From the NCBI GenBank assembly GCA_965206355.1, contig OZ242212.1, positions 1,674,001 through 1,738,000 of the forward strand: 64,000 bases of DNA, read 5' to 3'. Both the position numbers and the translations under genes were made by a program. The notes beneath the pieces were generated by a model. That model was not told the DNA's origin, made no database searches, and saw only the letters and a program-made list of their open reading frames with translations. This stretch comes from Spongiihabitans sp965206355. Lineage in GTDB: Bacteria; Pseudomonadota; Gammaproteobacteria; Arenicellales; Poriferihabitantaceae. Of this stretch, positions 28,298-42,200 are shown piece by piece (positions within the stretch are counted from its first letter, which is position 1; each line of letters opens with the position of its first letter).

Positions 28298-29938
28298 TTA
28301 AATATCCGCTGTCAGTTTATCCAAAGCGATGAGTCTATTGCCTTTTAAGGTTATGCGCATTAGCGGACGTGCTTTTTTTTGCAACACGGCATAATCGCCG
28401 TCTGCTTGAGCACGGTGCAAATCGGAGAAACTATATTGACGATCGGGTATTTCGATGTTTTGCGGGCATGGCTCGGTAATCTGGATAAAACAGCCGCTGG
28501 CAGGGCCGCCTTTATGCAATTGTCCAGTGGAATGCAAATAACGCGGACCATAACCCAGGGTGGTGCATCGGGCAAAGCGCTGTGCCAGCCGACTCCGCAG
28601 TGTTTGCAGTCGCTCATGGACATCGGCAAAATTGGGTAAATAGGCGAGCATTGCCAAATACAATGCGCCAGCAGAAACCTCTGCAAACAGGTCAAATACT
28701 GCCTGTGCCGTGGTTATGACACGCTCTTGACCCGCCGCGTTCAGCGTACCAGCGTACACCGTATAGTCGGGGCTGTCAAACAATGTGCTGAAGGGTTGTG
28801 ATTGCCGACCGCTTACAAATGCGTGCGTCTGTTGCTTTGCCTGTTCAACATCGGGCTGGTCGAACGGGTTGACATCCATTATGCTCGCGGCCATCGCTGT
28901 CGCCATTTCCCAGCGCAGAAACTCTCCGCCAATATCGTATCGATTGCCCAAATGCCACTGCATATCCGCCGTGATGTCCGCAGCAGGGGCGGCCTGCTCA
29001 TTAGCAAGCCCGACATAGACACTGACCCGATTGCTTGGGTTAGGTACGTTAACGCTCGCTTCATCGCCCAATTCATTATAGACAGGAAGTATGCCCTTGG
29101 CCTCTTTGCCGAGACTTTCTGCCACCAGTTGCTCAATCCAAACCGCTAAAGATTGCAATGGTGGGGCAAGCCGTAATTCCAGAATATTTTTCGACGACAA
29201 GGCCGCACTGCCCATCAGTCGGGCTAACTGGTATACCGAATTATCGGCTGAATGACTGATGGCATCAGCTTGGCAACGCTGACTAAAGACGCGAGTTTGC
29301 GCCAATAAGCGATGCAGATTGACACCAACCAATGCCGCTGGTACCAAGCCGAAATAACTGAGTGCGGAATAACGCCCGCCTATATCGCTAGGGTTAAGAA
29401 AAATAGCGGTAAAACCTATTTCAATAGCCTGCTGATGTAGCCAGGAATTGGCATCGGTGATGGCGACCAGATTATCGCCAGGGCAATTGATGCATTGACG
29501 TAATCTGGCATGAAAATAAGCAAACAAATCAGCAGTTTCCACGGTGTTGCCAGACTTGCTGGCAACGAGGATTAACGACCGCTCAAGATTGACATCAAGG
29601 GCATTGATTTGCGCTGGCGAGGTAGTGTCCAAAAGATGCAGTTGCAGACGGGACTGCATAGGGTCGGACTGACTGCCAAACACGGCGGAAAAGACTTCGG
29701 CAGCTAGACTGGAGCCTCCCATACCCAATAAAATAACGGTATCGAATTTGCCGCATCCGCTAATATGTTGTGCCCAGTTATGTAGCTCGTCAATATGCGC
29801 GTCCATCCACGTAACTGCATCCAGCCAACCGAGTCGATTTGCTATGGCATCCGTATCCGAATGTGCCGCGCTCCACAGAGACAGATCTTTTTGCCATAAC
29901 CGGGTTAGCAAACCGTGTTGAGATTGCGATGCCATCAC
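28298..29938 (-). CDS. pgi: Glucose-6-phosphate isomerase
   Basis: A 546-residue phosphoglucose isomerase interconverting glucose-6-phosphate and fructose-6-phosphate in the cytoplasm. Sugar-isomerase (SIS) motifs are visible: LLGMGGSSLAAEV and later SKSGNTVET for phosphate binding, DIGGRYSALSYFGLVPA, and a C-terminal LGYGPRYLHSTGQLHKGGP. The sequence style resembles the isomerase half of transaldolase-isomerase fusions rather than the E. coli Pgi type, but no transaldolase domain is present. Two Met codons stand at the start; either could be used. It lies on the minus strand between the two duplicated units and its stop is 5 bp from the MITE remnant. Confidence 0.92.
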   Translation of the reverse strand: MMASQSQHGLLTRLWQKDLSLWSAAHSDTDAIANRLGWLDAVTWMDAHIDELHNWAQHISGCGKFDTVILLGMGGSSLAAEVFSAVFGSQSDPMQSRLQLHLLDTTSPAQINALDVNLERSLILVASKSGNTVETADLFAYFHARLRQCINCPGDNLVAITDANSWLHQQAIEIGFTAIFLNPSDIGGRYSALSYFGLVPAALVGVNLHRLLAQTRVFSQRCQADAISHSADNSVYQLARLMGSAALSSKNILELRLAPPLQSLAVWIEQLVAESLGKEAKGILPVYNELGDEASVNVPNPSNRVSVYVGLANEQAAPAADITADMQWHLGNRYDIGGEFLRWEMATAMAASIMDVNPFDQPDVEQAKQQTHAFVSGRQSQPFSTLFDSPDYTVYAGTLNAAGQERVITTAQAVFDLFAEVSAGALYLAMLAYLPNFADVHERLQTLRSRLAQRFARCTTLGYGPRYLHSTGQLHKGGPASGCFIQITEPCPQNIEIPDRQYSFSDLHRAQADGDYAVLQKKARPLMRITLKGNRLIALDKLTADI

Positions 29939-30245
29939 ATTATTGGCGTGGTTGTTTTAGGTTTTTTTATTGCGGGTTTCACCGTGATTTTCATTGTTAT
30001 GGTTGATTAGATAGCCTGTTATGTTGTTATATTATGAGACCTTTGCACGGAAGATGAGTTCGCTTTCAGACCAAGCAAAAACGCACGGAATGAGGGAGTT
30101 TATGCTTATAAATGACCGATTGAGACCATTTTTACCAACAGTAGGCACTTTTAGGCGACATGGCATGCAGGTGATGGCTTTCGTGCAAGGGTCTCTCAAT
30201 GAACTTGCAATGCTCCGAAGCTGTCTTATGTAGACCAGCATTATC
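29939..30245. other. Divergent region between pgi and the second giant gene
   Basis: The region holds MITE copy 4 (30036-30195) and 50 bp of sequence shared with the first giant locus. I find no counterpart of the TTGACA promoter seen upstream of the first giant gene. An AT-rich stretch at about 30018-30035 (TATGTTGTTATATTAT) precedes the MITE and might supply a weak -10 element. Confidence 0.5.
30036..30195 (+). mobile_element. MITE-like element, copy 4 (long form, 160 bp)
   Basis: The left end, GAGACCTTTGCACGGAAG, is intact. The right end reads GTGCAAGGGTCTC, with one mismatch to the consensus. The flanks ATTAT and TCAAT do not match, so no target duplication is seen. Homology between the two giant loci starts 2 bp after its right end. 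The element therefore forms the left junction of duplicated unit 2 and replaces the upstream region present in unit 1. Confidence 0.87.
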
Positions 30246-33200
30246 ATGAACATACGTCATACCGCGATTTTTCTGGCCCTGCTCTTTGTGGCGCAGTTCG
30301 CTAACGCCGCCCATGACAGCAGGGTGGACGGCGTGTGTGCTCGCACCACGCAGGTGCACGAGGAGATTGTTCTTAAAACGGCGCGCGTAAGCGACTGCGC
30401 CGAGGTCACGGCCACGGATCTGGCGGGTATTGTTTCCTTAGATCTAAGCAACAGTACGCTTGTCAGTTTAAAAGACGGCGATTTTTCCGGTCTGGATAGC
30501 TTGCAACAGCTAGATTTGCGTGGCAACCAGATCACCACGCTGCCTGATGGGATATTTTCCGATTTGCCCGCAGACTTCGACTTGCTGTTGGAACCGGCAG
30601 CTCCCACCGGGCTGGTAGCCGCTGTGAATGCTGACCAAATAACCCTGAGCTGGATCGCGCCTCGCAGCATAACCAATCGTCTGAGCATTTCCGGCTATCG
30701 AATTCAAAGTTCGAGTACTAATTCCGCTGACACGTTCACCGATGTGGTTGATGTGCTACCCACTGCCACCTCACACCAGCTTACCGGTCAACCGGGGGCA
30801 CTCCGTTACTATCGTGTCGCCGCCTTGTCGCATGAAAACACCATCCGCAGTGAGTACTCAGCGGCTGTCAGCGCCTCCCCGGCGCCGTTCAATCTGCGGG
30901 GTTTTGCTGTAACCCAACCGTTGCAACGCGGCGAGGTTAGCTTCACCTGGGAAGTGCCGCCGGGTTTAGACAGCAGATCGTTTTACCAACTGCAACGCCG
31001 GCAGGATACCGCTCCTCCTCCTGCTAATCGGGATTTCCTTGCGGCCTCCAACTCACTGTTCCCGGATGAAGGCACCGCTGGCTACACCGACGATACGGTG
31101 TTATCGGGGCAGATCTACACCTACCGACTCGTATTCTTCGGAGTACAACAGGGGCTCGGTGTCTCCGACGAGGCCACGGTAACCCTGCCGCCTGTCGCCA
31201 ACGCCGGGGAAGATCGAAGTGTGGCGCCGGGGACACAAGTGACCCTGGGCGCCGCGCCTGAGGATCAGCAGTCGAGATATGCCTGGATGCAAATCGGCGC
31301 ACCCAAGGTAATGCTTGGTGATGCCGCCACTGCCAGACCAACCTTTGTGGCTCCGAGCGTAATGAGGGATACGGTATTGACTTTCAAACTGACCGTTATA
31401 ACGGCCAGCGGAATCTCGATGGCCGACACGGTCGATATTACCGTCAACCCATCGCCAGGGATAACAAACAGCATCGCAGCAGTAACGCTGTCAACTTCCT
31501 TCACAAACGTGATAGATCTTGTCGACAAGTTTGAAGACGCATCGGATGGCGATACGCTATCCTATACGGCGCTATCAGGCGACACCTCCATAGTGACAGC
31601 AACAGTAGGGGATACCACCGCAACCAACCGTACTTTGACCCTCCTGGGCCTGCTTCCGGGTAAGACGGAGGTCACCGTTACCGCCTCCGATGGAATTTCA
31701 AGCGTTAGTCAGGTTGTTCCGATTGTTGTTCGCAGCATCTCTGGCAGCGTCAACCCGGCGCATTTCATTACCACCTGGCGGACAACGGTGCCCGGGGAAT
31801 CAATCGACATTCAAACCACCGGCGACGGCTACAACTACAATGTGGATTGTGACAATGACGGCATTATTGATCACAGTAATCAAACGGGCGATACGCGCTG
31901 TTCTTATCCACAGCCAGGGATTCACACAGTCGTTATCTCAGGAGATTTCCCGAGAATCTACATTAACAATGCCACAGCACCCGACAATAACAAGGATAAA
32001 ATTCTTACCGTGGAGCAATGGGGTTCTCAGCAGTGGCGCTCAATGAAGAATGCCTTTCTTGGTGCGCAGAATCTGGAGGTTGTAGCCGCAGACCGCCCTG
32101 ATTTATCGCGAGTGACGGATATGATAAATATGTTTCGGGATGCCTCCAGTTTCACTGGAGCATTCACCTCCTTGAACAGCTGGAATGTTTCTACTGTGAC
32201 CAAGATGAGTGGTTTGTTTAACGGCGCCCAGGTATTCAATCAAAATATAGGAGACTGGGATACAAGCAATGTCATTTTGATGAGTCGCATTTTTAAAGGC
32301 GCCGCAGCTTTTAATCAGGACATAAGCGGTTGGAATGTTAGCAAGGTAGAAGGATTTATCCAGTCCTTTCAAAATGCCCGTGCTTTTAATCAGCCTATAG
32401 GCCGTTGGCAAACACCCAATAACCTGGATTTAGAGGAGACCTTTGATGGTGCCAGCAGTTTTGACCAAAGCCTGGGTGGTTGGAATGTGCAGGGTGCCAT
32501 TCATTTCACAGATATGTTTAGGGGGGTGCGGCTTTCAACCAGGAATTATGAGGATTTGCTTATAGGTTGGGGGCCACAAACGTTACCCGATAACCAGACG
32601 TTCAGGATCGACGCTGTCGCTTGCACACCAGAAGCACAGAGAGCACGAGCCGGTATTAATTTTCAATACAACTGGACTTTTGAGGATCGTGATCCAGGTA
32701 CATACTGCGGGCTAACCATTGATTCCAATGGCGGCGGAACGACCGCCAGAATAGATGTTGAAGAAAATCAGATTGAGGTAACAACGGTTGGAATAGCCGA
32801 GGAGCGTTCCATGGTTCGTTACACGCTCATCGGTGACGACCAGGACTTCTTTACACTTGATCCAACCTCTGGGGTTTTAACATTTAACGCCCCGCCAGAT
32901 TTTGAAACCCCTGAAGGCACCAACCTTCCCGGGGGCTCCAATTCATACCGTATCCAAGTTGCTGCCAGCAATGGTGCCACAGGCGACACGCAAAGGCTGA
33001 ACATTGTAGTTACCGATGTGAACGAAGCGCCCATCATCACCTTAAACAATAGCGCGGCAATCTATCCGTTAACCCTGGACGAAAATCAACAAGCCGTAGT
33101 AACGGTAACCGTCAGGGATGACGCTGGCGATACGGCAGCCTATTCACTTGACGGGCACGATTCCGACCTGTTCGAGATAACACAGAATGGTGACTTGTCA

Positions 33201-36200
33201 TTCAAAACCGCGTTTGTCCCGGATTTTGAAAACCCGAGAGATGCATCGGGATTGATTAACCCCGCCGCGGATCAGGTGTATCGCACCACGCTAACGGTAA
33301 CGGATAGGGCTGGCTTGACGGACACGCAATTGATTCAAGTGACCATCCTTGATGTTGGTGTCAATATCTCACCCACCGCCCGCCCGGTTATCACCGGCTT
33401 CCCGGTCGAGAACAGAACCCTGATGGCGGATGTCTCCGCCCTTGGTGATGCGGACGAATTAGGCTATCAATATCAATGGCAGGCGGATGGTGCGGACATT
33501 TCCGGCGCGACCTCTGACACCTACATGCTGATCCAGTCCGATGTGGGCAGGCGGATCACCGTGGCGATGCGTTACACTGACGACGCTGGCAATGCTCAGA
33601 GCTTGACCAGTGCCGCCACCGCTCCCGTCCTCAGCGCGTCGAACGAATGCACCCTGGCCTCCCTGAACTTGTCCGACGGCGCTACCCCGCTCCCATTGAC
33701 TCCGGACTTCGCCAGCGCCACAACAGCGTATACCGCCGCTGTCGCCAACAACGTCACTCGACTGACACCCACAGCAGTCTTAACCAGCCCTGGAACCACC
33801 AACAGAAGCTTCTCCGGCACCGCTGCGGACGGCACCGTGTTGATAGTCAGCGAGACAGAAATCTCCGGCCTGACCGTGGGTGCCAACACTATCGACATCG
33901 CCGTCTCCCGCTCTGATTCCGGCGAATTCTGTGAGACCTACAGCGTCACCGTCACGCGAGCCGCTGCCACCGTCACGGATAGATTCATCACCACCTGGAG
34001 CGTGGACGTGGGCGACACCATCACCTTCCCCGGCGAAGGCACCTACACCATTGACTGGGGAGACGGCACCACCGAAACCGTGACTGGCGCAACTAACCAT
34101 ACCTATAACAACACCGCGTCCCGCCTCTACGACATCGCCGTCAGCAACATTACCCGCTTTAACCTGCGGGCTAATAGTGATGCCATCAAACTCATTGACA
34201 TCAAACAATGGGGCACGACGCGCTGGAGTAGCATGGATGGCGCATTTCATGGCACCACGAATATGAGGATGAGTGCCACGGACGAGCCCGATCTTTCCGA
34301 GGTAACCAGTATGGCATCCATGTTTGAGGGTGCCGGAATCTTTAACGGCGCCATCGGTGACTGGGATGTTTCGCAAGTGACGAATATGAACACCATGTTC
34401 AATAACGCCAGCGCCTTTAATCAGGACATCGGTCGCTGGGATGTTTCGAATGTGAATAATATGAGTGGCATGTTCGCCAACGTCAGCGCCTTTAATCAGG
34501 ATATCGGCGGCTGGGTGGTTTCGGCGGTGGGGGATATGTCCGCCATGTTCACCAATGCCATCGCCTTTAACAGCGCCATTGGCAACTGGAATGTTTCGAA
34601 TGTGAAGAAGATGGACTTGATGTTTAGTGGCGCCAGCAAATTTAATCAGGACATCGGCGGCTGGAATGTTTCAAAAGTAACGGATATGTCCTTCATGTTC
34701 GCCCTCGCCAGCGACTTCAATCAGAATATCGGCGATTGGAATGTTGCGCAAGTGACGGATATGACCAACATGTTCGCCTTCGCCAGCGACTTCAATCAGA
34801 ACATCGGCGATTGGAATGTTGCGCAAGTGACGGATATGACCAACATGTTCGCTGAGGCCAACAATTTCCGGCAAAATCTCGGCCCCTGGTATATCCAGCC
34901 TGACCTCATCCCTATCAACTCGACCTACGACGGTGGCAATAATCTTGTTCTGCACACCTTTACCCCGCAAAATGCCTTCCTGGGCGGCCAAAACCTCATT
35001 TATAGCCTGCCTGCGGGTGAGGACGATAATGATCAATTCATCCTCATACCAGGCGGGCAATTAAGCATTAAGCCCGCCGCCGCTGCCAGCGGCGGCACCT
35101 ACAACCTGCGCATTGTCGCCAACAGCACTAACGACGCGATTTTTGGCACAGATAACACCCGGACGGTCTCTTTGACAGTGCCATCCATCACTGGTCTGGC
35201 CGCCAGCCTGAGTGCGTTGACGCTTTCCGACGGCAGCACCCCGCTTTCATTGACCCCGGCCTTCGCCAGAAACATAACAGACTACACCGCCGCTGTCGCC
35301 AGCAATGTCAATCGCCTGACAGTTACAGCAACCACCGGCCCCGCCGCCACCGCAACCCTGAGCGGCACTGCTGCGGACGGCACCACCGCATTGACAGTCA
35401 GCGGGACACTAGCCAGCGGGGCAACCATCTCCGGCCTGACCGAGGGCGACAACAGCCTCCACATCACCGTCACCGCCAGTGATGGCACCGAAACGACCTA
35501 CACCCTCACCGTCAGGCGAGCCATTGATCCCGGCAACCAGAACCACTTCATCACCACTTGGCGCGTATCGGCGGGTGACACCATTACCTTCCCCGGCCAA
35601 GGCAACTACATCATTGACTGGGGAGACGGCACGGTCGACAGAGCGACGGGTCCGATTGATCACACCTACACCAGTGCCAACGACTACACCATCACCGTCA
35701 GCAATGGCATTACCCGCTTTAACCTGGGTAACCATGCGGATGCCCCCAAACTGATCGACATCAAACGCTGGGGCACGGCGATTTGGAGTAGCATGGCAAG
35801 CGCATTTCATGGCGCCACGAATATGAGGATGAGTGCCACGGACGAGCCCGATCTTTCCGGGGTAAGGGATATGAGCTTCATGTTCACCAATGCCAGTGCC
35901 TTTAACGGTGTCATCGGCGGCTGGGATGTTTCGCAAGTGACCGATATGGGCGGTATGTTTAGTGGCGCCAGCACCTTTAATCAAGACATCGGCAACTGGG
36001 ATGTTTCAGCAGTGACCGGTATGGGCGGTATGTTTAGTGGCGCCAGCAGCTTTGATCGGGACATCGGCAACTGGGATGTTTCGGCAGTGACGGATATGCG
36101 GTCCATGTTCACCAGCACCAGTGCCTTTAATCGGGACATCGGCGGCTGGGATGTTTCGCAAGTGACGGATATGGCTGGCATGTTCCGTGAAGCCAACAAT

Positions 36201-39200
36201 TTCAGTCAAAATCTGGGCCCCTGGTATATCCAGCCTGACCCCATCCCCATCAACTCAACCTACAACGGCGGCGATAATCTTGTTCTGCATACCTTTACCT
36301 CACAGAATGACTTCCTGAGTACCCAACCCCCCGTCTATAGCCTGCCTGCGGGCGAGGGCGATAATGATCAATTCAGCATCACAGACCACGGGCAATTAAG
36401 CATTAATCCCACCGCCGCTATCAGCGGCGGCACCTACAAACTGCGCATTGCCGCCAGTGGTAACACGATCTTTGGCACAAATAACACCCGGACGGTCTCT
36501 TTGACAGTGCCGTCCGCTGACAGCAGCCTGAGTACCCTGAGTCTGTCCGACGGCACCACCCCGATCTCATTGACCCCGGTCTTCGCCAGCGCTACAACAG
36601 GCTACACCGCCGCTGTCGCCAGCAACGTCACCAGCCTGACAGTCACAGCAACCACGACCAGCCCCGCCGCCAGCGCAACCCTGAGCGGCACTGCCGCAGA
36701 TGGCACCACCCCATTGACAGTCAGCGGGACACTAATCAGCGGGGCAACCATCTCCGGCCTGACCGAGGGCGACAATACCCTCAGCATCACCGTCACCGCC
36801 GAAAACGGTACATCGACGCAAACCTATACTGTGGATGTCACCGTCAGACCCAATGAGCCGCCCATCGCCAATGCCGGGCCGGATCAAAACAACATTGCCG
36901 AGGGCGATTCTGTCACCCTGAACGGCAGTGGCAGTAGCGATCCTGAGGGCGAGGATTTGACCTACGCCTGGACTCAAGTCGGCACGCCAACGGTGACCCT
37001 GACCGACGCGGACACCATTGCACCGACCTTCACCGCACCTGCCGATCTGCTGACCGATGCGTCGCTGGCGTTCTCCTTGATTGTGAACGATGGCGTGAAT
37101 GACTCGGTAGCGGATACCGTCACCATCACCATCACTGGCATCAATAACGCGCCCACCGCTGATGCTGGTGCTGACCAGTCCGTCGCCGAAGGCGCAACCG
37201 TCACCCTGAACGGCAGTGGCAGTAGCGATCCTGAGGGCGAGGATTTGACCTACGCCTGGACTCAAGTCGGCACGCCAACGGTGACCCTGACCGACGCGGA
37301 CACCATTGCACCGATCTTCACCGCACCTGCCAATCTGCTGACCGATGCGTCGCTGGCGTTTTCCTTGATCGTGAACGATGGCGTGAACAATTCTGTTCCC
37401 GATACCGTCACCATCACTATCACCGGCGTCAATAACGTACCCATTGCTGATGCCGGGTCGGATCAAAACAACATTGCCGAGGGCGATTCTGTTACCCTGG
37501 ACGGCAGTGGTAGTTCCGATCCCGAGAACGCGAACCTGACCTACGCCTGGACTCAAGTCGGCACGCCAACGGTGACCCTGACCGACGCGGACACCATCGC
37601 ACCGACCTTCACCGCACCTGCCAATCTGCTGACCGATGCGTCGCTGGCGTTCTCCTTGATCGTGAATGATGGTGCGAACAATTCTGTCCCCGATACCGTC
37701 ACCATCACTATCACCGGCGTCAATAACGCGCCCATTGCTGATGCTGGTGCTAACCAGAGCGTCGCCGAAGGCGCGACCGTCACCCTGGACGGTAGTGGCA
37801 GTAGCGATTCCGAGGGCGAGGATTTGACCTACGCATGGACTCAAGTCGGCACGCCAACGGTGTCCTTGAGCGGTGAGAACACCGCCACACCGACCTTCAC
37901 TGCGCCTGCCAACCTGCTGACCGATGTGATGCTGGTGTTTTCCTTGACCGTGAACGATGGCGTGAACAATTCTGTCCCCGATACCGTCACCATCACTATC
38001 ACCGGCGTCAATAACGTACCCATTGCTGATGCTGGGCCGGATCAAAACAACATTGCCGAGGGCAATTCTGTCACCCTGGACGGCAGTGGCAGTAGCGATT
38101 CCGAGGGCGTGAGCCTGACCTACGCCTGGACTCAAGTCGGCACGCCAACGGTGATCCTGACCGGCGCGGACACCATTGCACCGACCTTCACCGCACCTGC
38201 CAATCTGCTGACCGATGCGTCGCTGGCGTTCTCCTTGATTGTGAACGATGGTGTGAACAATTCTGTCCCCGATACTGTCACCATCACCATCACTGGCGTC
38301 AATGACCCGCCCATTGCTGATGCCGGGCCGGATCAAAACAACATTGCCGAAGGCGCGACCGTCACCCTGGACGGCAGTGGCAGTAGCGATCCTGAGGGCG
38401 CGAATCTGACCTACGCCTGGACTCAGACCAGCGGCACCCCGACGGTGATCCTGAACGGCGCGGACACCATCGCACCGACCTTCACCGCGCCCGAGAACCT
38501 CTTGACCAATGCGGTGCTGGTCTTCTCCCTGACCGTGAACGATGGCGTGAGTGACTCTCAAGCCGCTACCGTCACCATCACCATCACCGCTGGCACCAAT
38601 GACCGGCCCACCGCCAATGCCGGTGCTGACCAGACCGTCGCCGAGGGCGCGAGCGTCACCCTGGACGGCAGCGGCAACGATCCGGATGGCGATAACAGCG
38701 CTTTGACCTACGCCTGGACTCAAGTCGGCACGCCATCGGTGACCCTCACCGACGCGGACACCATTGCACCGACCTTCACCGCGCCCGAGAACCTCTTGAC
38801 CAATGCGGTGCTGGTCTTCTCCCTGACCGTGAACGATGGCGTGAGTGACTCTCAAGCCGCTACCGTCACCATCACCATCACCGCTGGCACCAATGACCGG
38901 CCCACCGCCAATGCCGGTGCTGACCAGACCGTCGCCGAGGGCGCGAGCGTCACCCTGGACGGTAGCGCCAGTATCGATCCCGAGGGCGCACCCCTGACTT
39001 ACGCCTGGACTCAAGTCGGCACGCCATCGGTGACCCTCACCGACGCGGACACGATCGCACCGACTTTCACCGCGCCCGAGAACCTCTTGACCAATGCGGT
39101 GCTGGTCTTCTCCCTGACCGTGAACGATGGCGTGAGTGACTCTCAAGCCGCTACCGTCACCATCACCATCACTGGCGTCAATGACCGGCCCACCGCTGTG

Positions 39201-42200
39201 GCGACGGCGACGCCCAATCCGGCCACCGAGGGAGTCATGGTCACCCTGGACGGTAGCGGCAGTAGCGATCCCGAGGGCGCGAATCTGACCTACGCCTGGA
39301 CTCAGACCAGCGGCACCCCGACGGTGATCCTGAACGGCGCGGACACCATCGCACCGACCTTCACCGCGCCCGAGAACCTCTTGGCCAATGCGATACTGGT
39401 GTTTTCCTTGATCGTGAACGATGGTGTGAACAATTCTGACCCCGCTACCGTCACCATCACCACCACCGCCGGCCAGAATGACCCGCCCACCGCCAATGCC
39501 GGTGCTGACCAGACCGTCGCCGAGGGCGCGAGCGTCACCCTGGACGGCAGCGCCAGTTCCGATCCCGAGAACGCGAACCTGACTTACGCCTGGACTCAGC
39601 CCAGTGGAACCCCAACGGTGACCCTGACCGGCGAGACCACCGCCGCACCGACCTTCACCGCCCCCGAGAACCTTTTGACCAATTCGGTGCTGGTCTTCTC
39701 CCTGACCGTGAACGATGGCGTGAGTGACTCTCAAGCCGCTACCGTCACCATCACCATCACCGCTGGCACCAATGACCGGCCCACCGCTGTGGCGACGGCG
39801 ATGCCCAATCCGGCCACCGAGGGAGTCATGGTCACCCTTGACGGTAGCGCCAGTATCGATCCCGAGAACGCGAATCTGACCTACGCCTGGACTCAGCCCA
39901 GCGGCACCCCGACGGTGACCCTGAATGATGCCAGCGCAGAAAGCCCGACTTTCACCGCACCTGCCAACCTGCTGACCAATGTGGTGCTGGTCTTCTCCCT
40001 GACCGTGAACGATGGCGTGAACAATTCTGTTCCCGCTACCGTCACCATCACCATCACTGGCGTCAATAACGCGCCCATTGCTGATGCCGGGCCGAATCAA
40101 AACAACATTGCCGAGGGCGATTCTGTCACCCTGGACGGCAGTGGTAGTTCCGATCCCGAGAACGCGAACCTGACCTACGCCTGGACTCAGAGCAGTGGAA
40201 CCCCAACGGTGACCCTGAATGATGCCAGCGCAGAAAGTCCGACCTTCACCGCGCCTGCCAATCTGCTGACCACTACGTCGCTGGTGTTTTCCTTGATCGT
40301 GAACGATGGTGTGAACAATTCTGACCCCGCTACCGTCACCATCACCACCACCGCCGGCACCAATGATCCGCCCACCGCCAATGCCGGTGCTGACCAGACC
40401 GTCGCCGAGGGCGCGACCGTCACCCTGGACGGCAGCGGCAGTAGCGATTCCGAGGGTGAGGATTTGACCTACACCTGGAAGCAAACCAGCGGGCCGACCG
40501 TCACCCTGAATGATACCACGGCTGAAAGCCCGACCTTCATGGCACCCGACCAACTACTGACCGCTACGACCCTGGTGTTTGAACTGATCGTCACCGAAGA
40601 CCGCACGGGCGGGAGCGCCTCACTTGCCGCTATGGTCAGCGTCACCATCAATGCCGGCACCAATGACCGGCCCACCGCCGATGCCGGTGCTGACCAGACC
40701 GTCGCCGAGGGCGCGAGCGTCACCCTGGACGGCAGCGGCAGTAGCGATCCCGAGGGCGCACCCCTGAATTACACCTGGTCACAGATCCAGGGCCAGAATG
40801 TCACCCTGAATAATGCCAGCACAGAAAGTCCGACCTTCACAGCCCCTACGAACCTCTCGGCCAATGCGGTGCTGGAGTTCTCGCTGGTCGTGAACGATGG
40901 TGCAAACGACTCTCAACCTAATACCGTCACCATCACCATCACTGGCGTCAATGACCGGCCCACCGCCAATGCCGGTGCTGACCAGACCGTCGCCGAGGGC
41001 GCGACCGTCACCCTGAACGGCAGCGGCAGTAGCGATCCCGAGAACGCGAACCTGAACTACGCCTGGACTCAGACCAGCGGCACCCCAACGGTGACCCTGA
41101 ATGATGCCAGGGCACAAAGCCCGACTTTCACCGCGCCCGAGAACCTCTCGGTCGATGCGGTGATGGAATTCTCCTTGACCGTGAACGATGGCGTGAACAA
41201 TTCTGTCCCCGCTACCGTGGCCATCACCATCACCACTAGCAAAAAACAGATCTTCACCGATCTCAATGAAGTGATTCTGCCGAGAGTGACGCACGCCCTG
41301 GCTAACCAGATGGTGGGTGAGGTAACGCAGCGCATTGGTCGATTCAGGCGTGGCACTACCCGCCCGCTCACCTTCGCTGGGCAGTCCAGTTTAGCCGGGT
41401 TGGCATCCGCGCACGGGCAAGGCATAGTCGATGGCACGCTGGACATGAAGGATATGCTGGGCAATTCCGGCTTCGAGCTACTTTTGAATGCTACGGATGG
41501 TGAGGGCGGCATCGGTGGCTCCTCCCTGACCCTCTGGGGCGGTGGAAACTACCGTGAATTCGATGGTTCTGGTGATGGCGTGGATTTCGATGGCGACTTA
41601 TTCAGCACCCATCTGGGCATGGACGGCAAACCCCGTGACGACCTGCTGATCGGTTTGGCGGTGTCCTGGAGCGAGAGCGAGGTTGATTACCGAGGCGACT
41701 CTGGTCGCGGTGAGTACCAGCTGGAGATCACCAGTATCCATCCCTACGCGAGTTGGGAGACGCTACCCGGGCTGAACCTGTGGGCCACCGCTGGCTACGG
41801 CCAGGGCGACCTGGAAATCACCGACGGACAAGACCGGGCATCCAGCGATGTCGAGAGGTACATACTGGGCGGGGGCGTCGATTATCAGTTGCCGGGCTCG
41901 ACCATTTTCCGGCTGAAGAGTTCGGCGTTGCTGACCGAGTCGGAAGTAGAGGGTAATGATGACATAGCGGCGCTGGAGTCGGATTTCGGCATGTTGCGGA
42001 TGGCTCTGGAAGGGTCGCGCAAGCAGATGTTGTCTGGCGGGGCATATGTAGAGCCGAGTTTAGAGGTCGGTGTGCGCTATGACGGCGGCGGCAAGACCGA
42101 GACCGGTTTTGGGGTTGAGCTGAACACGGGTGTGCGCTATGAGGATGTTTATAGTGGCTTGGTTATGTCGGGTAAGATACGCAGTTTGTTAGGGCGGGAT

